A DNA stretch of 64,000 nt, taken from positions 16,867,303 through 16,931,302 of the forward strand of contig NC_092581.1 in NCBI RefSeq assembly GCF_037975245.1, in the 5' to 3' direction. The position numbers and the translations under genes were made by a program. This document shows, piece by piece, positions 62,101 through 64,000 of this stretch (the stretch's first letter is position 1; each line of letters opens with the position of its first letter). This DNA comes from Apostichopus japonicus (lineage: Eukaryota > Echinodermata > Holothuroidea > Aspidochirotida > Stichopodidae). The notes beneath the pieces were generated by a model. That model saw only the letters and a program-made list of their open reading frames with translations. It did not search any database and was not told where the DNA came from.

Positions 62101-64000
62101 ATATCGTCATTCAATCAAGACAAGTGATGCCACTCTTGCTTATTTAGTTGCTATGAATTACCAAAAGCATATATTCATCTGAACTAGTTTGCTGTTTAAA
62201 GTGACTTTCTTTACATTTTCTTTTCATTTAGGTCAAAATGGATTAGGTCCAGGCGGTGATACTTCAAGTGAAGAACCCGGTAGGTGCAAGATATGTGCTA
62301 ATGTATACTGTAAATGTTATCATTGTTGTGTCGGGTTTGTTGACATCTGAATTGATTTATTGAGAGTCAAATATATCTCATTTTCATTTCCTTCTGTTTG
62401 ATGTACTTTATGATCAAGTAAAAAAGTTTCATGAGATGGTTTTCGTGGTCTGCTGTTCTTCTTCTTCGTTAGGAACAGTTAACCTTATTTTCTTGTGAAA
62501 AATCTGCCTTTACCAACAATGTGATCATCTGTCAGATATGATCAATGGTCTTCTCTTTTTTGTAGTTAATAAACTTCTTTGTAGTTATTGAAGCGGATAT
62601 CAATTTTAATTTTCATATATAGTTATTGCTTGTTCTTCGTTAAGATGTTGTTCCACGATGCATATAATGTAATCTATGTTTGGTTTCAGAATCTGAGGAA
62701 GAGACTACTGATGAAGAGGAAGCTGAAGAAGAAGAAGAAGATGAAGAAGAGGAAGCTGGAGAAGATACTGTTAATGTTGGAGGTAGACAGCTGTTTTGTT
62801 TTTAAGTTAAAATGACCTCATTAAACGAGAACGTTCTCGATTAATTTTGAATAATTTTGTATCACATTGTCTTAAAAACGGGTGTGTAAAATTAGAATGA
62901 ATACTTTTTAAAGTAGAGGCCAGCGCATAATAAAATTCAACCAGTTCGGCAAATGCATAGATCTTATTCTTTGTATTTATAAGTGATTATCATAGGTAAC
63001 ATAAGTATTAGCATTAAATTTGTTTGTTCAGTGAACATGTTTTTAATTACAAAAATGATGATTTATGACATTAACTATCGTTTCGCCATATTCACTTTGG
63101 GGTAACTCTATTACTTAACCTTGAATTCGGAAAAACAGAAGATATATTATTACAATTCTATTTCACCTTCATTCTCTACAGCTGCTCCTCCCTCCGGCGG
63201 TAAGTAGTCAATGTTAAGCCAAAAGTCCGTATGATTAATGTTCATCGCATGCCAGTTCACCAAACATTTTATCATTTTAAAGCTTATAAAGCAAATACAA
63301 ACCGGTTTTCGGTATACACTTTAGAGACTATATCAATATCGTCATTCAATCAAGACAAGTGATGCCACTCTTGCTTATTTAGTTGCAATGAATTACCAAA
63401 AGCATATATTCATCTGAACTAGTTTGCTGTTTAAAGTGACTTTCTTTACATTTTCTTTTCATTTAGGTCAAAATGGATTAGGTCCAGGCGGTGATACTTC
63501 AAGTGAAGAACCCGGTAGGTGCAAGATATGTGCTAATGTATACTGTAAATGTTATCATTGTTGTGTCGGGTTTGTTGACATCTGAATTGATTTATTGAGA
63601 GTCAAATATATCTCATTTTCATTTCCTTCTGTTTGATGTACTTTATGATCAAGTAAAAAAGTTTCATGAGATGGTTTTCGTGGTCTGCTGTTCTTCTTCT
63701 TCGTTAGGAACAGTTAACCTTATTTTCTTGTGAAAAATCTGCCTTTACCAACAATGTGATCATCTGTCAGATATGATCAATGGTCTTCTCTTTTTTGTAG
63801 TTAATAAACTTCTTTGTAGTTATTGAAGCGGATATCAATTTTAATTTTCATATATAGTTATTGCTTGTTCTTCGTTAAGATGTTGTTCCACGATGCATAT
63901 AATGTAATCTATGTTTGGTTTCAGAATCTGAGGAAGAGACTACTGATGAAGAGGAAGCTGAAGAAGAAGAAGAAGATGAAGAAGAGGAAGCTGGAGAAGA
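40809..64000 (+). CDS. Secreted lectin with two SUEL domains and a giant acidic exon-cassette tail (multi-exon, 3' end outside window)
   Basis: Spliced model. Exons 1-12: 40809-41157, 42597-42935, 43163-43501, 44042-44104, 45070-45111, 45643-45672, 46899-46925, 47441-47470, 47696-47722, 48650-48682, 49037-49054, 49430-49447. These are followed by three mini-exons per cassette, listed under each unit. All introns are GT-AG, all are phase 1, and all internal exons are multiples of three. The split codon joins cleanly at every junction, which is strong support because the exons were found independently. Predicted order: signal peptide (about 1-21), Tyr/His/Gly-rich region to about 116, SUEL domain 1 (about 129-222), SUEL domain 2 (about 230-340), an acidic stretch, Thr/Pro linkers (to 438), then Glu-rich repeats to at least residue 1114. 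SUEL domains bind rhamnose or galactose in known lectins. The tail has no Lys, Arg or Cys in any cassette. Function is inferred to be extracellular glycan binding; I know no named gene with this architecture. No stop codon or polyadenylation site is in the window. Confidence 0.85.
41970..42510. repeat. Degenerate 20-28-bp repeats forming a large inverted repeat in intron 1
   Basis: Units of the type CATACCCTCTCTTGCTCGAAA are repeated in direct orientation from about 41970 to 42230, then in inverted orientation from about 42254 to 42372, then directly again from 42373 to 42510. The centre is GGGTATGCATACCC at 42367-42380. The two arms match over roughly 120 bp with one extra unit in the right arm. 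The structure lies within 90 bases of exon 2 and would form a long hairpin in the pre-mRNA. Confidence 0.85.
42597..42935 (+). CDS. Exon 2: SUEL/rhamnose-binding lectin domain 1
   Basis: The acceptor is a TTTTCAG at 42596 and the donor is GTAAGT at 42936; length is 339 nt, phase 1-1. The translation holds the SUEL hallmarks in order: CLGSYLRLDCGEGYI at the start, TFGR in place of the usual (A)YGR loop, the CQGKHSCSV segment, then DPC followed by NKYLDVVYEC at the end. Nine cysteines are present. DPC and the Phe-Gly-Arg loop lie at the sugar-contacting positions in known family members, so this domain may be a working lectin fold; the ligand cannot be read from sequence. The exon sits 87 bases downstream of a large inverted repeat in the first intron. 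Confidence 0.9.
43163..43501 (+). CDS. Exon 3: SUEL/rhamnose-binding lectin domain 2
   Basis: The acceptor is CTCAACAG at 43162 and the donor is GTAAGAG at 43502. Length is again exactly 339 nt and phase 1-1, matching exon 2, as expected if the two domains arose by exon duplication. The domain has FCEDEPAEVECPEGY, the canonical ANFGR loop, CKGKRICEI and a closing QYLSFQYYC; nine cysteines. The usual DPC triplet is EQC here, so one ligand-contacting motif is altered while the cysteine is kept. The loss may change or reduce sugar binding compared with domain 1 (inference). Retention would read on for about 30 residues to a stop at 43612. Confidence 0.9.
44042..44104 (+). CDS. Exon 4: acidic spacer exon (21 codons)
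   Basis: The acceptor is TTTCTAG and the donor is GTAAGT; 63 nt, phase 1-1. It encodes DEDDTFDGLPDIPDIVEEV followed by Thr-Thr, an acidic spacer with no cysteine that leads from the second lectin domain into the Thr-rich linkers. It is a unique exon with no close copy in the window. The exon boundaries rest on splice consensus and on frame agreement, not on homology. Confidence 0.75.
45070..45111 (+). CDS. Exon 5: Thr/Pro-rich linker exon (14 codons)
   Basis: The acceptor is AATACAG and the donor is GTGAGC; 42 nt, phase 1-1. It encodes EAPTLPTTTEPSTT, a mucin-like stretch suitable for O-glycosylation if the protein is secreted. The motif TTTEP recurs in exon 6 and, as TTVEP, in exon 8. Confidence 0.7.
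45643..45672 (+). CDS. Exon 6: Thr-rich linker micro-exon (10 codons)
   Basis: The acceptor is GAACTAG and the donor is GTGAGT; 30 nt, phase 1-1. It encodes AIVAETTTEP. It resembles exon 8 (VSSAETTVEP), which has the same length and phase, so the two are probably paralogous. The following intron carries the 100-bp minisatellite at 45.8-46.8 kb. Confidence 0.65.
45846..46757. repeat. Intronic minisatellite, about 100-bp unit, nine copies
   Basis: The landmark GATTGGCTATACGTAACACG recurs, exactly or with a few changes, at 45924, 46024, 46125, 46227, 46326, 46425, 46526, 46625 and 46725, giving periods of 99-102 bp. Differences are mostly in short A-runs. It lies in the intron between exons 6 and 7. 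Long minus-strand open frames here are products of the repetition. Confidence 0.9.
46899..46925 (+). CDS. Exon 7: Ser/Thr-rich micro-exon (9 codons)
   Basis: It has a strong polypyrimidine tract and CTTTTCAG acceptor; the donor is GTTTGT; 27 nt, phase 1-1. It encodes ADVATSSAT. Exon 9 has the same length, the same GTTTGT-type donor and similar downstream intron sequence, so the two appear to be duplicates. Confidence 0.65.
47441..47470 (+). CDS. Exon 8: Thr-rich micro-exon (10 codons)
   Basis: The acceptor is CGACTAG and the donor is GTAAGT; 30 nt, phase 1-1. It encodes VSSAETTVEP. A second AG (TTTCCAG) lies seven bases inside the exon; using it would shift the frame, so the upstream AG is chosen. 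The last exon base is T, so the following split codon would be TCT (Ser) rather than the GCT seen at most other junctions. Confidence 0.6.
47696..47722 (+). CDS. Exon 9: Thr-rich micro-exon (9 codons)
   Basis: The acceptor is TTGTCCTCAG and the donor is GTTTGT; 27 nt, phase 1-1. It encodes Ala (or Ser, depending on the upstream exon's last base) followed by NVVTTTAS. It is a likely duplicate of exon 7. Confidence 0.6.
48650..48682 (+). CDS. Exon 10 (B0): founder-like short version of the B exon (11 codons)
   Basis: The acceptor is TTGCATTAG and the donor is GTAGGT; 33 nt, phase 1-1. It encodes GPGGDTSSEEP, identical to the last 11 residues of the 16-residue B exon of the array. About 150 bp of the downstream intron also match the array's B intron with scattered changes, then similarity is lost near 48,790. 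The five extra residues of later B exons (GQNGL) are absent because the upstream sequence differs. Confidence 0.75.
49037..49054 (+). CDS. Exon 11: 18-nt micro-exon
   Basis: The acceptor is ATTCAATAG and the donor is GTAAGT; phase 1-1. It encodes ADAGGV. The downstream intron start (GTAAGTAATCAATG, then AATGTTCATC) resembles the intron that follows the A exons, so it is probably a diverged A-type exon. It sits where array cassettes have the Glu-rich C exon. Its small size makes the call less certain. Confidence 0.5.
49430..49447 (+). CDS. Exon 12 (A0): diverged A-type micro-exon
   Basis: The acceptor is TTTGTACAG and the donor is GTAAAT; 18 nt, phase 1-1. It encodes AANPAS, against AAPPSG in the array. 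Intron sequence on both sides matches that of the array A exons with many substitutions, so it is an older copy. Confidence 0.7.
49723..51038 (+). repeat. Cassette unit 1 (1316 bp, long C exon)
   Basis: Exons: B1 49723-49770 (GQNGLGPGGDTSSEEP; acceptor TTTCATTTAG, donor GTAGGT), C1 50181-50354 (58 codons, starts ESEEETTDEEEAEE and ends GEDTVNVG; acceptor TTGGTTTCAG, donor GTAGAC), A1 50754-50771 (AAPPSG; acceptor TCTCTACAG, donor GTAAGT). Introns are 410, 399 and 267 bp. All three exons are phase 1-1. Every intron gives an in-frame stop if retained. Between 49723 and 50355 I see no difference from unit 2. Confidence 0.85.
51039..52354 (+). repeat. Cassette unit 2 (1316 bp, long C exon)
   Basis: Exons: B2 51039-51086, C2 51497-51670 (58 codons), A2 52070-52087. 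It is identical to unit 1 in every stretch I compared, including the T-rich sequence before C and the GTTAAACCA after A, two markers that change from unit 3 onward. Units 1 and 2 are therefore the newest duplication of the long-C form, or an assembly duplication. Confidence 0.85.
52355..53591 (+). repeat. Cassette unit 3 (1237 bp, first short C exon)
   Basis: Exons: B3 52355-52402, C3 52815-52907 (31 codons), A3 53307-53324. The C exon lacks 81 nt (27 codons) of the Glu-rich tract relative to units 1-2; nothing else of size differs, apart from two extra T residues in a T-run near 52,680. From here on the intron before C has TTTTCATATATAG and the intron after A has GTTAAGCCA. Confidence 0.85.
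53592..54825 (+). repeat. Cassette unit 4 (1234 bp)
   Basis: Exons: B4 53592-53639, C4 54050-54142 (31 codons), A4 54541-54558. A one-base loss after the C donor (near 54,155) makes the intron 398 bp. From this unit on, the sequence after C reads TTATTCTTTG where units 1-3 have TTATTCTTCG. Confidence 0.85.
54826..56060 (+). repeat. Cassette unit 5 (1235 bp)
   Basis: Exons: B5 54826-54873, C5 55284-55376 (31 codons), A5 55776-55793. Private intron changes near 55,639 and 55,660; it shares TTCATCCAG near 55,530 with unit 8 only, a mark of sequence exchange between non-adjacent copies. Confidence 0.85.
56061..57296 (+). repeat. Cassette unit 6 (1236 bp)
   Basis: Exons: B6 56061-56108, C6 56520-56612 (31 codons), A6 57012-57029. 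It differs from its neighbours mainly by T-run length near 56,387 and 56,628. Confidence 0.85.
57297..58526 (+). repeat. Cassette unit 7 (1230 bp, shortest C exon)
   Basis: Exons: B7 57297-57344, C7 57756-57842 (29 codons), A7 58242-58259. It carries the only amino-acid change I see among the B exons of the array: Gly to Ser at the eighth residue (AGC for GGC). C7 has lost one GAAGAA (two Glu codons) and keeps frame. Confidence 0.85.
58527..59761 (+). repeat. Cassette unit 8 (1235 bp)
   Basis: Exons: B8 58527-58574, C8 58985-59077 (31 codons), A8 59477-59494. From B8 onward all copies are preceded by GTGACTTTC in place of GTGACCTTC, marking a younger right-hand subfamily (units 8-12) that also has GTTAACCTT in the first intron. 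Confidence 0.85.
59762..60996 (+). repeat. Cassette unit 9 (1235 bp)
   Basis: Exons: B9 59762-59809, C9 60220-60312 (31 codons), A9 60712-60729. It has two intron markers, ACGTTCTCG near 60,361 and GTTGCAATG near 60,913, that recur only in unit 11. Confidence 0.85.
60997..62231 (+). repeat. Cassette unit 10 (1235 bp)
   Basis: Exons: B10 60997-61044, C10 61455-61547 (31 codons), A10 61947-61964. It lacks the two markers shared by units 9 and 11 on either side of it. Confidence 0.85.
62232..63466 (+). repeat. Cassette unit 11 (1235 bp)
   Basis: Exons: B11 62232-62279, C11 62690-62782 (31 codons), A11 63182-63199. It shares both unit-9 markers (near 62,832 and 63,385), and TTTGGGGTAAC near 63,097 with unit 3. 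Confidence 0.85.
63467..64000 (+). repeat. Cassette unit 12 (cut by window end)
   Basis: Exons: B12 63467-63514 and the first 76 nt of C12 (63925-64000). The sequence stays in the short-C subfamily up to the last base, so the array continues beyond the window and its true copy number is unknown. Confidence 0.85.

Noticed and set aside
50079-62815. Recurring open frames starting MKRISILIFIYSYCLFF in each cassette
   Set aside because: They run from intron across the C acceptor in a different frame from the acidic exon and end soon after its donor. They recur only because the cassette recurs; the phase-1 acidic frame fits the splice sites.

Overview
The window looks like nuclear DNA of a marine invertebrate. 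It is AT-rich and intron-rich, with long (TA)n tracts, many poly-G/poly-C runs of 9 to 19 bases, minisatellites, a tRNA-derived SINE and a MITE-like element. Nothing in it looks bacterial or viral. The only convincing gene encodes SUEL-type (sea urchin egg lectin) domains, and together with the repeat style this fits an echinoderm or other deuterostome, but the species cannot be fixed from sequence alone and I hold this loosely.

Layout. Positions 1 to about 40,470 contain no gene I can support. They hold AT palindromes (2.8-3.0 kb and 24.0-24.2 kb), minisatellites (5.4, 13.5, 21.9, 28.2 and 37.3 kb), a 450-bp MITE-like element with about 90-bp terminal inverted repeats and TA target sites (26,642-27,091), a SINE (29.85-30.1 kb), a 381-bp tandem duplication (32.4-33.2 kb) and a homogeneous 79-bp satellite (38.2-39.0 kb). 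From 40,809 to beyond the right edge runs one plus-strand gene.

The gene. Exon 1 encodes a signal peptide and a Tyr/His/Gly-rich N-terminal region. Exons 2 and 3, each exactly 339 nt, encode one SUEL/rhamnose-binding-lectin domain apiece. Nine small exons (18-63 nt) then encode an acidic stretch and Thr/Ser/Pro-rich linkers. The 14.3 kb from 49,723 to the window end is a tandem array of eleven complete copies plus one partial copy of a 1.23-1.32 kb cassette. Each cassette carries three mini-exons: B (48 nt, GQNGLGPGGDTSSEEP), C (a Glu-rich exon of 174, 93 or 87 nt) and A (18 nt, AAPPSG). Every internal exon is a multiple of three and every intron is phase 1, so each cassette and each exon can be gained, lost, skipped or included without a frame change. 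Introns are as conserved between cassettes as exons, which points to very recent amplification or homogenisation. The model predicts at least 47 exons and more than 1,100 residues before the window ends inside the twelfth cassette. A diverged founder-like cassette (48,650-49,722) sits just upstream.

How it works together (inference): a secreted lectin head of two sugar-binding-type domains is attached by mucin-like linkers to a very long, disordered polyanionic tail whose length is set by cassette copy number and possibly by splicing. Such a protein could bridge glycans and cations or cationic proteins outside the cell, but nothing in the sequence fixes its biological role.
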